Assembly: GCA_030248215.1 (NCBI GenBank)
Contig: JASANG010001531.1
Coordinates: 62,001 to 126,000 of the forward strand
Direction: 5' to 3'
Length of the DNA stretch: 64,000 bases
Source of the DNA: Enoplolaimus lenunculus
Taxonomy: Eukaryota > Nematoda > Enoplea > Enoplida > Thoracostomopsidae
Notes under the pieces: generated by a model
Told to the model about the DNA's origin: nothing
Seen by the model: the letters and a program-made list of their open reading frames with translations, nothing else
Databases searched by the model: none
Position numbers and translations under genes: made by a program
Shown: piece by piece, positions 21,404 through 31,889 of the stretch
Layout: each line of letters begins with the position of its first letter
Position numbering within the stretch: position 1 is the stretch's first letter

Positions 21404-24249
21404 AACGAAATTTACCATATTTGAATATAACAATAGAGGGGAAATGTACAAACGGTTTAGTAGATACTGGTTGTTCAAAAACTGTAATAACTATGAATTA
21501 TCTTCGAAGTTTGAATATTCAAAAAACAGTTCTTAACAGAAGTAGGTTAAATAATTTAATAATGATGGATGGTTCTAAAATAACTCCAATGGGGGTTATT
21601 ACGCTAAATATTACGTCTCCTTCAGCAGTGTCCGTGGAAGCCTTGGTAGTTTCTGGGCAGTTTTTTTCAAACAATTTCGGCGTAATATTAGGTATGGACT
21701 TTATTCGAAAGATCGGTGGAGTGTTTTTTGACAGTGATTTTGGTGTGCACTGCTGCAACTTGGCTAAATGCGATGAAAATGACACGAAAACGAGTGATTT
21801 AATAATTGAAGATTCAGATTTTTCGGCGATATTTAATGGTAAATTTTGGTCGGTAACTTGGAAATGGAATTCTATTCCTCCGCCTGCGCTAAATAAACCA
21901 GCTAATTACGGTGTCGCTTCAGAACTACGAGCCAATTTCGATAGCGAAGTTCAAAAATGGATTACCGATGGTTGGCTAGTGAGGTACGACAGAAGTATTC
22001 ACGGTGATATTCAAAGATTTATTCCGTTGATAGCGAAAACGAACCTGTGAAACAACGTGTTCGACCAGTTATGGACTACCGCGACTTAAATAAATACATA
22101 AATAGCAATCCTGGATCCAACAGCGCTGTTTGTCAAGAAAAATTACGACTGTGGCGCAAAATGGGAAATAATGCCGCGATTGTTGATTTAAACAAAGCGT
22201 ATTTGCAAATTCACGTTAATCAAGAGCTTCAGAAATATCAAGCTGTAAAATACAAGAGGGAAACGTACGTTATGACTAGAATGGGATTCGGACTGAGCAT
22301 TGCGCCGAAAGTTATGAGTGCAATTATTCAGAAAGTTTTAAGTTTAGATAAAAACATTGCAGCTGAAACGGACTCATATATTGACGATATCGTGTGTAAG
22401 TGTGAAAACGTGAAGCCTTACGAACTACGACAACACCTTAACAATTACGGATTGGAAAGCAAATAAGCAAACGTATTGACCGATGCTAGGATTTTGGGTT
22501 TGAGAGTCAAATGGAGCGGTAGGAGCAAACAATATTTGTGGCGCAGAGATATTCCAATTGATCTTAATATCAAAACAATGACACGTCGAGAAATGTACGC
22601 ATTATGTGGCAAGCTAATTGGACACTTCCCAGTTGCAGGATGGCTACGACCAGCGTGCGCTTTGCTAAAACGGAAAAGTTCGCATTTAGGTTGGGATGAG
22701 ATTATGATGCTGAACTAATGAACTTGCTTACTGAGATGACGAAAAAAATTGGGGAACATGATCCAATTGGCGGATCTTGGAGTGTTTCGACAACAAACTG
22801 TGGTCGCATATGGTGTGATGCTAGTTCCATTGCAATTGGAGCGTGCATAGAAATTGATGGAAACATTGTTGAAGACGGTTCTTGGCTACGACCGGAACAA
22901 GATGGCGGACATATTAATACGGCAGAATTGGAGGCGGTTATAAAGGGATTAACATGGCGATAAAGTGGAATTTGAATGTTCTGACTATTATAACTGATTC
23001 AGCGACAGTCCTTGGTTGGCTTACTTCAACGCTTGATGACAAGAAACGTATACATACATCGGGCTTAACAGAAATGATAACACGGCGTAGACTGCAAATT
23101 ATCAAGGAACTGTGCACTCTTTATAGTTTAAAAATTGACGTTAAGCAAGTCAGATCGGCTGAAAACATTGCTGACAAATTGACGCGAGTGCCGAAGCATT
23201 GGTTGACAAAAACAAATTTGTGCCTCGTATCGACTGGACCTGAATACGAAGCTGTGCGCAGAACACACCAGCAACACCATCTTGGTTTCAATAGAACGCT
23301 TTATTGCGCTAAACAGCAGATGGAACATGTTAATCCTGCTACGGTTAAACAAGTGTTGAACAACTGTGTTGAATGTAGCAGAATTGATCCAGCACCGGTA
23401 CGGTACGCGAAAGGAACCTTGGTTTCTGCAAATCCCTGGCAACGCTTAGCCATGGATATTGCATATTACAATAAATTTTGTTATCTGACACTTATTGACT
23501 GTTGTACACGGTTTTGTATTTGGCGGAAATTATCTAGGAATACTGCTGAAGAAATAGTAAAGCATCTTAGAAGCATTTTTTGTGAACGCGGTTCGCCTTT
23601 GGAATTGCTGTCTGACAACGAGCCAGTGTTTAAAAGTAGGCAGGTTTGCAATTTGCTGGATGTTTATAATGTCAAGCGGTTGTTTTCATGCGCATACAGA
23701 CACCAAGGTAATGGCTTAATAGAGCGAAATCATCGTACGATAAAACGCATTTGTGCCCGAAGTAAAATTGATCCGGAAAAAGCAACATTTTGGTACAATA
23801 ACACTCCTAATTTTGAAAATGTAGTACCGTCTTATCTCCTGTGTCGTTACCAGCCAAGTCTGGTTCAAACGGTACCGGTAACGAATGATTCAACGAAAAA
23901 GTCTATGTTCACTGTTGGTGAAAGGGTATATGTAAAGCCGCCTAACGCGCGATGTACTAGTCAATGGGAGGAAAAAGTAGTAACAGCCATTCCGTCACCA
24001 TATTCCGTTGAACTTGATCATGTACCACGGCATGTTTCACATGTGCGAAAAATTCCGGACAATCACCAGAGTTCTACTCTGAATGTAGACGTTCGAAATG
24101 AATTCGTTGACATTTTGGGGCCAAAAAACCTAGCAGAGCACCCAGGAATTAATTCAGATGATAATAATAATTATAGAACAAGATTTGGTCGCATCGTCTA
24201 CCCTACAAGGCGGTATGGTAAAGAGTTAAACTCTCGGGGAGATGTGTAA
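21397..24249 (+). pseudogene. pol: Retrotransposon Pol (protease, RT, RNase H, integrase), disrupted
   Basis: Protease frame 21397-22050 has the aspartic site LVDTGCSKTVIT (Asp at residue 23) and the later ILGMDFI. RT continues in another frame from 22047 with VMDYRDLN, the catalytic VDLNKAY aspartate and YIDDI (residues 111-115 of that piece). RNase H begins in the frame 22718-22963 (WCDAS, NTAELEAV) and ends in the frame starting 22954 (TDSATVLGWL). Integrase follows with H105, H109, C138, C141 and the DDE triad D168, D221, E257 of that 431-residue piece. Breaks: frame changes near 22048, 22717 and 22955, and a TAA stop at 22464-22466. The final stop TAA lies 5 bases inside the 3' LTR. It cannot make a full Pol. 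Confidence 0.92.
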
Positions 24250-24380
24250 ATATAAAATGGTTGATTCAACTGAAAAAGGGTTCGACAAATAGAAAGTTGA
24301 ATAAAACGAGGTTGAACAGAAACAATATTCGGTAGAGAGAGTGAAGTTTAAAAACAGTAGTGATCTGTACGTTTGTAACA
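24243..24380 (+). repeat. 3' LTR
   Basis: 138 bp copy of the 5' LTR with three substitutions. It is followed directly by the GATTC target repeat and the right arm of the interrupted TA-MITE. The pol stop codon overlaps its first bases. Confidence 0.92.
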
Positions 24381-24496
24381 GATTCGGACTCCTATTGTTT
24401 GAGATTCAAAATTGGGACTCCCTCTTATTGCCCCCTCTTATTCGGTGCACTACAGTAAAAAATCGGTGAATATCAAAATTTGTTATAAATCATGTA

Positions 24497-24630
24497 CTGT
24501 AGTGACCCGAATAAGAGGGGTCCTGATTTTGTGTCCCAATGAATAGGAGTCTGTATTCATAATATGAGTCCATATGCAGACAAAGTCCCTAAACCCTACT
24601 TAGAGTAAATAAATACCAATTGTCCCTAAT
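24497..24630 (-). repeat. TA-MITE, truncated copy
   Basis: Starts TA then CTGTAGTGACCCGAATAAGAGG, followed by the inverse ladder AATAGGAGTCTGTATTC, ATATGAGTCC, AAAGTCCC. It stops near 24630 where another repeat family (GGGTCATCCACGTTAT) begins, so one end is missing. It is inverted relative to the copy just upstream. Confidence 0.65.
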
Positions 24631-25030
24631 GGGTCATCCACGTTATGCCGTCCACGCGACTGTAAAAAATAGTCCACCCACTTGTTTGCAGTGGCGGTAC
24701 AAAACAATACGGTTTTTAGGATATTTGTACTTTGCAGAGGGCATACATAGCTAGTCTTTTATGGCGGTAAGTAGTCCCTTCGGAGGGAGTACGGAAGGTA
24801 TGAACACTGCTTGGACACAGCGGCCGACAATGAGAGTTCCTTCGGACAGACTGTAAAATCGGTTAACAGATTCCCTTCCAACCAACTTTGTGTTATACAA
24901 TAAGCGGATTCAAAGTGGCATCTGTATGTGCGATAATGTGACAAAGTATACGCCATTCGGAGGGACTCTGTTGTCAGGTGGGTGTACACAGGGTGTGCGT
25001 GACTTTTGGGTATATAATTTATAAACACTG
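24629..25030 (+). repeat. Dispersed element with GGGTCATCCACGTTAT terminus
   Basis: The start GGGTCATCCACGTTATGCC and the block 24930-25020 (AAGTATACGCC, GAGGGACT, GGTGGGTGTACAC, ACTTTTGGGTATAT) recur. Inverted versions of the block lie at 30715-30835 and 33170-33265; the terminus recurs at 27637-27690, 33094-33120 and 33455-33475. The 89-codon minus frame inside is not conserved. Confidence 0.55.
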
Positions 25031-25229
25031 TGTTACATGGGGGTTTGAACCATTTGGCAGGGGGGTAAGAAATTTTAATTACTACCCCCTTACCACTAAT
25101 TTTGGGCGATTATAACTTAGAGTATTTAATTTTACACTACATACCCCTTCGTTTTTAAGTTTTACGTGTTTAGTTTTTTTGCTTTCTTTGGGTTCCCCCT
25201 TTTATTAAATTTTTTTCATTTTTAATTTT

Positions 25230-25345
25230 CCTGTAAAAATTGTAAGTGTGTATGTGTATGTATATATCGAATATCTGCATGTGTATATATCGTGTGTATG
25301 TTATGTATAATGTGTGGTTGTATGTATGTGTGCGTATATAAATTG
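25230..25345 (+). repeat. Low-complexity TGTATG/TATATG tract
   Basis: Dense alternating purine-pyrimidine TGTGTATGTGTATG and GTATATATCGTG runs. This explains the H/T/Y-rich 122-codon minus frame, which is not a gene. Confidence 0.65.
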
Positions 25346-25349
25346 TGTA

Positions 25350-26530
25350 ATTACTATTCTTGTTGTTGTTGATGGTGGTGATCTTTTTATTTTTGCGGTT
25401 GCTAATGCTAGGCGTGTTAAAAATTTTAATATATCGGCATGTGCGTGTGCATATGTTCTTGTGGCTTAATATTCGCAGTGTACGGTACAGTTGTAATTGC
25501 AGGTTGCAGTTTAATATGTGATCTTGCGACCCACTCATATCTCGAAGAGCGATTGCATTACGAAATAATCGGGGTACTTAAGACGTAAAAAGAACAATCC
25601 TGGGGATTTCATTTTTGCCATTTCTAATAAAACTGTTTTGAGAGTGGACAACTTGTTTAGCGAGCCAGTGCCTAGATGTTGTGCATATTTTAATATATTG
25701 CGTAATTGTTCCCCTAAGATAGTTTCAGTGTTCGTTTGCAAGTCTGTACATACCGTACTGCACCAGTGCTGACTCAGTCACGTATATGATCCTAGCATGC
25801 CGATGCTGCGGTTTCACATTATTGTATATCGCTTGTAAAATTTACACTGTATAAATACACTTATAAAAATTTGTTAGGGTGTTAGAAAGCGCTGACTCCG
25901 AATTGCTTTCCGCGTATATCGGATAACTCATTGATTACTGAAAAGTTTCACTTAAACTTGAATTAAGTTATCAAGTACTCCCCGTAACTTGATTAGTATT
26001 CTAGAAACCGAACAGTCAACTTCCCCTTTTCCAAAACGACAAGAAGGGTACTTCTGAGAATTAGAAGACCCGTGAAACAACCCTGCGAAGTCAAAATATT
26101 GGAAGTTCGTGGAATTACTTGAATTTGCGGAATAATTTTGTTTTGAAATTTATAGATTCTAGTCAAAGCTTAGTTTTTAGATAAATTTTTGTAAATTTTA
26201 GCGAAAATTTTGTTTTGAATTTTGCGGATTTTCGACAAAACATGGAATTTTTTGACTTTTTATACAATTTTAAAGATCACGGTTGTTTTCAAAACCTGGG
26301 ATTCTGGTCAAAATATTTAATTCAGAGAATTTACTTCAAATTTTAATTTCAAAATTTGTTCTAAAAACCCAAGTACTAAGTCAAAATAAGTTTTTTGTAT
26401 AATTTTGCGGTAAATTTTTGCTAGAAATCTATTAGAAAAAACCCATAAGATTTATAAATTAAATTAAGCATTTAAGTTTCGGAAATTCTTTAGAGTTTTG
26501 TAAAATCGATAAAGTTCATGCTACCCTTTC
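25350..26530. other. No gene seen
   Basis: AT-rich with short homopolymer runs. No exon, terminal repeat or conserved protein recognised. It may be part of the retroelement wreck that includes the gag at 28960. Confidence 0.3.
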
Positions 26531-26540
26531 ATTTTACGAG

Positions 26541-26583
26541 TATAAAAGGGTCGTGCGCTTGCATCCAGAGAGGGGCTTCAGTT
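26541..26583 (+). promoter_or_regulatory. Promoter-like TATA box and initiator
   Basis: TATAAAAGGG at 26541-26550 is followed by TCAGTT at 26578-26583, which matches an invertebrate initiator but is slightly further downstream than usual. It lies 2.4 kb upstream of the degraded gag and could be the promoter of that retroelement. A weaker CATAAAAGC with a similar GTGCGCTG sequence lies at about 28650. Confidence 0.3.
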
Positions 26584-27477
26584 GTGTATCGCGGCAGAGT
26601 TGTTGCCGGTTGTTATTACGAATTGACGTTTAGTAGCTTCTGAGTTTATTTGGATTTATTCGCTTGGTTAGAGCACAGGTGTGCTAGTGTTCGGAATTGC
26701 TATAGAGCTGTGTGCAAAATATTGGAGTTTTGTGTAGATACTTTGCGGTCTAAGTCTTGATTTCGGTGAAGCCCTGGGTGTGAATTACTTTCTGTTTGTA
26801 AACCCCAGGTCTGAAAATTTTTGGACATATTTCCGGAAGTCTCAGAAGACAGTGTTTTTGCGCCTACGGAAGTATAGACTGCCGATAAGTAGTTTACAGA
26901 AACTAGCAGAGTTTGGTTTGTCCTTAAGGACACACTGCCGTTTTACTCATTCATTGCCTATTGGTAAATTAGTTTTGTTCGTTACCGTGTTCAGTAGTAA
27001 TTGGTGGCCTGTGTGGCCTTAGTAGAGGTTTGTGGTGTTTGATACAAATAGTGACTACGAATTTTCAACGAAATTTACTCAGTAATCAGCGGAATTTTGG
27101 GTCGTATTTGAACATCTTATCACAGTAGTATTTTGCAATTTGGAAAAGTCTGTGTATCCTGTTTTATTGAGAACTCTTGGGTCTGACACGTAGTGTGTGA
27201 AAATTTTATTTTTTGAGAGCCGAAGTATACTGCTCTTTGTGAAGGGTAAAAGTTTGGAGATTTAGATAGTGGTATTCGAGAATAGAAAGTGTTTTAGGGT
27301 AACCCACGGAATACGCTCTTGGGCGTTATTGTAATCCAATTCTGGGTATATTTTTGGAAGGCACTCACGAGTGTTGACCGTGCGACGTTACAACTGCAAT
27401 TATTAACTTTGGGACACGCATGTACGTATAATTTTTACAGTGGCGTAGACAGTATACCGTGGATGACTCATAATTGT

Positions 27478-27570
27478 AGTGCACAAAAAACTAACTCTGG
27501 GCCCAAATAAAGTTGAGTTCGAAATTTTAAAGCATACTTGATTTCTGCAAGTACATTCCTATGTATAACT
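27478..27570 (-). repeat. Fragment matching the interior of the larger TA-MITE
   Basis: AAAGTTGAGTTCGAAA.TTTAAAGCATACTT also occurs in the copy at 59518-59928. No terminal repeats are present here. Confidence 0.5.
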
Positions 27571-28959
27571 GAAAAGTTATCATTTGCTACGATGTGGAGC
27601 CATGGACTCCATTCTACTGATATAAAACAGATTATGGGTCATTCACGTTATATGTCTTTACGCTACTGTAAAAATTGTACTGATACAAGTGCAGGCACGT
27701 AACCGTTTTCAGTCTAGAATCAATGTTTCAAGCTGTCCGCCTCAACATCCAAGTGAGAGTAAAGACTAAAATTAAGCTTAAGCCTATTTACTCAGATCAT
27801 ATTAAGAGGAGAATGTTCTAGCTGCATGTACCAATACAGTGATAGTTGTTAGATTTTCCGGTCCATTTCGTTTGGTAGCGAGCTGAATAGGGTTCCCATA
27901 CCTGAGTGGCCCCTGAGTGGATAGCAATAAACAGCAACGAAATAGGTCAAAAGAAAAAATCAAAATAAATTTTTTTGACAGTACTAAAAAGCCATAGCAA
28001 TTTTTTAAGTTTTATCTTACTACAGATTTTGTTTGCAAAAAACAGGGGCGTATGCAAGAAGATGGAAAAATGTATTCTAAAAATTTCTTTATAGGTACTG
28101 AAAATAATAAATGTAAAGAAATTTATTAACTACATTTTCAATATTCTAAGCAAAATTACTGACTTCGCCTCTGCTTTAGGGACACTTCTTGTTATCCCGT
28201 GATGCATAAATTGCACGTACATGTTTCGCTCTGCTACCATTGTGCTGTTTATGATATTTTAATGTTTATAGACGATGTTTTGACTCGTTCAAAGTTAGCA
28301 CGTGCAATCGTTTTCGAGAAAAAGTTGTGGAATGTATTTTGCTTACACAAAACTGCAACTTGACATTTAAATTGAGCTACGAATATTTGATAGTTGAATA
28401 ATTTTGATCGAGAGAGATAGTTGTGCAATAATTTAATTTTGCAATATTCCAACTTATACAACGGGTGCGAGAAATTTTCTAGAACTAACTATTCGAGTGG
28501 AATTTTGGTTTATATAGTTGTTTTCACGGAATTTGAGCTAAAAGTATTCAGCTGGTTCTAAAAATAACACGCTGAATCGTGAATATGTTAGAAGCCACAT
28601 TTTACTGGGTGATTCGACTTTTTCAAAAAGGGAACTGAAAAGACATAAAAGCAGCCGTGCGCTGAAAGAAAGGAGTGTTTTCTGGTAGATGAGGTTGTAG
28701 TGTAGTATGTGTTGTCAAAAGGACCATGTTTTTTCCCGTTTATTAAAGAGTTCCATAGCAGAGCTGTGGTTTATCCCTTGCGGGACGCTGTCCATGTATA
28801 TTTTCTATTCCGAGTTTTCTTGGTGTGATTCTTTGTTGACAATTAAAACGTATCGGTTGAATACCATACAGCGCTCCTGGCAAAGTCATAAAACGTGGAA
28901 AAAAATTAAGTGCATCAGGAGTCGTAGTTTTTTCGCAATATGGCAGGGTACAGACTAAA

Positions 28960-30223
28960 GTGAGGTTGTTCTCGAGTCTAGTGACGAAGACTAATTGTTC
29001 GGAGCCTGTTGCAAACCTTGCCGGATTAGTCGCGAGTGATTCAAAAAACATTGAAGAAATTAATCGAAATTTAGTGACAGATTTAGCTACGCGCCTAGAC
29101 CAAGGCCTAAGATATTTAACGAATGATTTTCATCAAATTTCGCAACTGGTCCGTTTAGGAGCTGGCACAGATTTGGCGGCCGTGTCATTTTACCGGGGAG
29201 ATTTAACTGGTTCTGACTTTAAGACTTGGATTGAGAATTTTAACACGTATTGCAATGCCAGATTAATAGATGATGAGATGATGTTAAAGGTCCTTCCCGC
29301 GCATTTAAAGGACTGCGCCAAAGACGCATATGAGCGAGTGCATGAGCAGTCTAAGCATAGGTTTACGGACTTAGTCACCGCTTCTTTAGAAACCCAGCTA
29401 AATACCCCTGAATGAGCCATGTATCATGAGGCTGCCTTAGAGCAGCGACGTCAGTTAGCGGGTGAGAGCCTTTCAGCCTATTTAAAGGCTATTAAGCAGG
29501 CATGTCGCACTTTGTATCCGAACATGAATAACGCCGCATTTGACCGCCGCGTAAGTGCTAAGTTAGATGTTTTTCCTGACCTGACAAAAGCGCTAAAAGA
29601 TTTGGCGCAGCGCTTAGACATGCAGACCGTATTGTGTGGTCAAACCGCGGGCGTTAACCAAGTGAATACATTGACATCAATGGCAGAAACCATTCAGACC
29701 TTAGCACGGGCGTTCAGTTATTAGCCGATGACCAAAAACAATTAATTGAAAACGGTCGTAAAAATTGAAATTTTGCCAGAACCCATGAAATCGTGCTGGG
29801 CCCAATCCAAATCGAAATTTTACAGCGAGAAATAAGGGAAATAATTCGAATCGAAATTTCATACAGAATTTTTCACCTCGTGGCCCTCGTTGCTTTAACT
29901 GTGGAAAAATAGGGCATTGTGAGAAAGCCTGCGTGTTACGTAACGGTAACTTTACAAGATCGGAGGGTCCGTTTCAAGGCACGCAACGCTTTGGAAACCC
30001 AATTAACCGAACTTATGGTTATAGACCACAGTTTAATACCGTTCCACGCCCCAATATACCCAACTTACCCACTCTGCCGCCTGCCCAACCCGTTAAAAAT
30101 GTAGTAGCTACAACCGTAATCTTTTTGATGCCTGTTTCCGATTCACCACCCCATCAGAACCGATCGAATTACAGAAAATTAATAATGAATTGGACATGCT
30201 GCGCAAGCAAAATGCCCTGCTAA
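28960..30223 (+). pseudogene. gag: Degraded retroelement Gag, separate from the 20.5 kb element
   Basis: The frame 28960-29415 continues in the same frame at 29419-29724 after a single in-frame TGA (29413-29415). The two parts carry a Gag-like region (YRGDLTGSDFKTWIENFNTY; LPAHLKDCAKDAYERV; RRQLAGESLSAYLKAIKQAC). A CX2CX4HX4C zinc knuckle, CFNCGKIGHCEKAC, follows from 29891 in another frame, then a proline- and asparagine-rich tail. At least one stop and one frame change break it. It does not resemble the Gag of the element at 20546. No RT, RNase H or integrase follows. Confidence 0.75.
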
Positions 30224-30687
30224 TAGAGAAATCATATCCAGATTTTGTGGGAGCCGTAACTGTTAAGGGGGCAGCTGATTCTGCTGGTGTTTTTCAAGGT
30301 AGTACTATACTAAAATCCACCACGAATATCGGGAACAAGACAACGCCTAAAACGAGTAAGCCGAAAGTTTTTGGAGCTTGTAAGTTCAATTGTTTTAAAC
30401 TAAAGAGCCATATCCTACCTTTTCTGTTTTTGACATTAATTTTTACTATGTTTTATCCAACTCAGTCAAGTTTATCTAGCACATTGCATCAATTACACCC
30501 CAAAATCTACCCATCATTTGGCGTTGGCTGGATGCCCGAAGGTCTGGTTATTACTTCAGTTGACTCCGTATACGTTCCGGTAGTGGTACATCTGGGCTAT
30601 GGTCGCATAAGGCCTTGTGAGCCCCGGACTTTGAATGGACCACTTCCGCAACGCTGTAACTGTACCGTTGTTACAGTACGACAGTGA
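30190..30687 (+). CDS. Unassigned ORF with one membrane helix, downstream of the degraded gag
   Basis: 165-codon frame. After a hydrophilic part it has a strongly hydrophobic stretch, SHILPFLFLTLIFTMFYP (about residues 79-96), followed by a cysteine-poor extracellular-like region and a CxxR/CNC end. In position and topology it could be the start of an envelope-like protein of the retroelement, or just part of a transposon-derived protein. No known envelope motif (furin site, fusion peptide) was seen. The DNA beyond 30710 belongs to another repeat, so the element is cut off there. Confidence 0.35.
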   Translation: MDMLRKQNALLIEKSYPDFVGAVTVKGAADSAGVFQGSTILKSTTNIGNKTTPKTSKPKVFGACKFNCFKLKSHILPFLFLTLIFTMFYPTQSSLSSTLHQLHPKIYPSFGVGWMPEGLVITSVDSVYVPVVVHLGYGRIRPCEPRTLNGPLPQRCNCTVVTVRQ

Positions 30688-30714
30688 TTAAGTTTGTATT
30701 AATTGCAATGTTTC

Positions 30715-30840
30715 CATAATATCCAAAAGTCACCCACATCCAGTATACACCCACCAGACAACTGGAAGACCTTCTGAACGGCGTATACTTCATCATGTTA
30801 TCGCACATACACATGTCACTTTGTCAATAAGTCATAGAAC
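30715..30840 (-). repeat. Inverted partial copy of the 24629-25030 repeat
   Basis: AATATCCAAAAGTCACCCAC, GTATACACCCACC, GACAAC, GGCGTATACTT and GTTATCGCACATAC are the inverse of the blocks at 24905-25020. Confidence 0.55.
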
Positions 30841-30889
30841 AGAAAAGGCAGTTGTTTTGTCCTGAGTCTGTCAGAAAGGATTTCGCCGA

Positions 30890-31195
30890 CCGACAATTCG
30901 TAGTTCCAATATTTCGTCGTCCCAGATAACTCGTCGATCCGACAAGTTGCCGCCTGCCAGTAGGTACGACAACTCGTCGACAGCGGCAACTTGTCGTCCC
31001 CGAGAACTTCTCGCCAGGCTACTCGTGACCCAACAACTTATCGCTTGCAGTAGCAGGTACGAAAACTCGCCGACCCAACGACTTGACCGGGCGGCGAGTT
31101 GTCGGATTCGTCGAGTTGTCGGGGCGATAACTCGTCGGGATCGACGAGATGTCGGGGCGATAACTCGTCGGGATCGACGAGATGTCGGGCAACCA
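30890..31195 (+). repeat. CGACAACTCGTCG repeat array with 33 bp tandem
   Basis: Many short units built on GACAACTCGTCG, GACGAGTT and GATCGACGAGATGTCGGG. Two exact 33 bp tandem units lie at 31118-31150 and 31151-31183. A related array lies at 57525-57750. The repeat is GC-rich compared with its surroundings and open in several frames, so the overlapping frames of 76-125 codons are not genes. Confidence 0.7.
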
Positions 31196-31756
31196 ATTGT
31201 CTTTGATTTGTTTTGCGACTATACAGACTGTTCGAACGAGCTCTTGTTCCCTCAGACACTGTGTCCAACCATTGTTCACATTGTCTCTACACCCTCTAAA
31301 GGGTCTACCGCCAAAACACACTAACTTAGTATACTCTCTGTTAAGTCCTAATATCATAAGAACAATATCGTTTTGTAGCGCCTATGACACTAGGTATACC
31401 GCGGATGACTCATTACGGCACACCCTACGCCCCTGCTCTATATACATTTGCAACGTAGGTATGAGGTGAAGTTAGGTAGGTAAAATGATGTTTAATTTGA
31501 TTTTAGCAAATATCAGTGCGATGTTGGTTAAAACTTAGTTTAACGCTGCTGTTTTACGAAATTTTGGCAATTTTTTTCCTCAAAATTGAACCAAAATTTA
31601 AAACGAAACATGCCACACAAATAAATGCTGTACATACACTGAAAGTTTAACTACCGAAATTGCCGGAACCTCTCCGAGTATAGATGGGCACCAGATATCA
31701 GGATATGAAAAATATCCGGATATGTATTGTTGTGACTAGAATATAAGGGTTGTGAG

Positions 31757-31888
31757 GTAGTAATAGGGGGTCCAGGGGGTCCTCATTTTGGTTCCCAATC
31801 AATAGGAGTCCGTATCCCTAATAAGAGTCCATGCTATTGTGTAAAAAATTAAAATGAGCACCCCTCTTTTATTCGGGTCACTACAGTA
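31757..31888 (-). mobile_element. TA-MITE, internally deleted copy
   Basis: About 130 bp: the left end is a diverged GTAGTAATAGGGGGTCC, followed by CATTTTGGTTCCCAATCAATAGGAGTCC and the right end CCCCTCTTTTATTCGGGTCACTACAG with TA after it. Most of the interior is deleted. Confidence 0.65.
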
Positions 31889-31889
31889 A

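Larger units (their letters stand above)
20546..24380 (+). mobile_element. LTR retrotransposon, Ty3/Gypsy-like (PR-RT-RH-IN order), 3835 bp
   Basis: Two 138 bp LTRs (20546-20683 and 24243-24380) begin TGTGT and end CA. They differ at only three positions. The 5 bp GATTC flanks both sides (20541-20545 and 24381-24385). Between them lie an intact gag frame and a broken pol with protease, reverse transcriptase, RNase H and integrase in that order, which excludes the Copia arrangement. A purine-rich CGGGGAGA precedes the right LTR and would serve as the plus-strand primer site. No classic tRNA-complementary primer site was recognised just inside the left LTR. Few LTR differences point to a recent insertion, yet pol is already damaged. 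Confidence 0.93.
20183..24455. mobile_element. TA-MITE, larger variant, split by an LTR retrotransposon
   Basis: The left end (TA then CTGCGTAGAG..) and right end (CTCTTATTCGGTGCACTACAG then TA) belong to the CTGTAGCGACC family. Removing the LTR element and one copy of its target repeat leaves about 433 bp. Its interior carries a TTAACCCGCCCTTTGGTACTG-like block and a TTAAAGTTTCC-like block that also occur in the copy at 59518-59928, so this is the longer variant. Confidence 0.75.

Noticed and set aside
30890-31195. CRISPR-like array
   Set aside because: Units are interleaved direct and inverted short motifs without uniform unique spacers, and the locus is eukaryotic.
30947-31324. Overlapping frames with an 11-residue repeat
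   Set aside because: They translate the exact 33 bp tandem and palindromic array; open in several frames on both strands.
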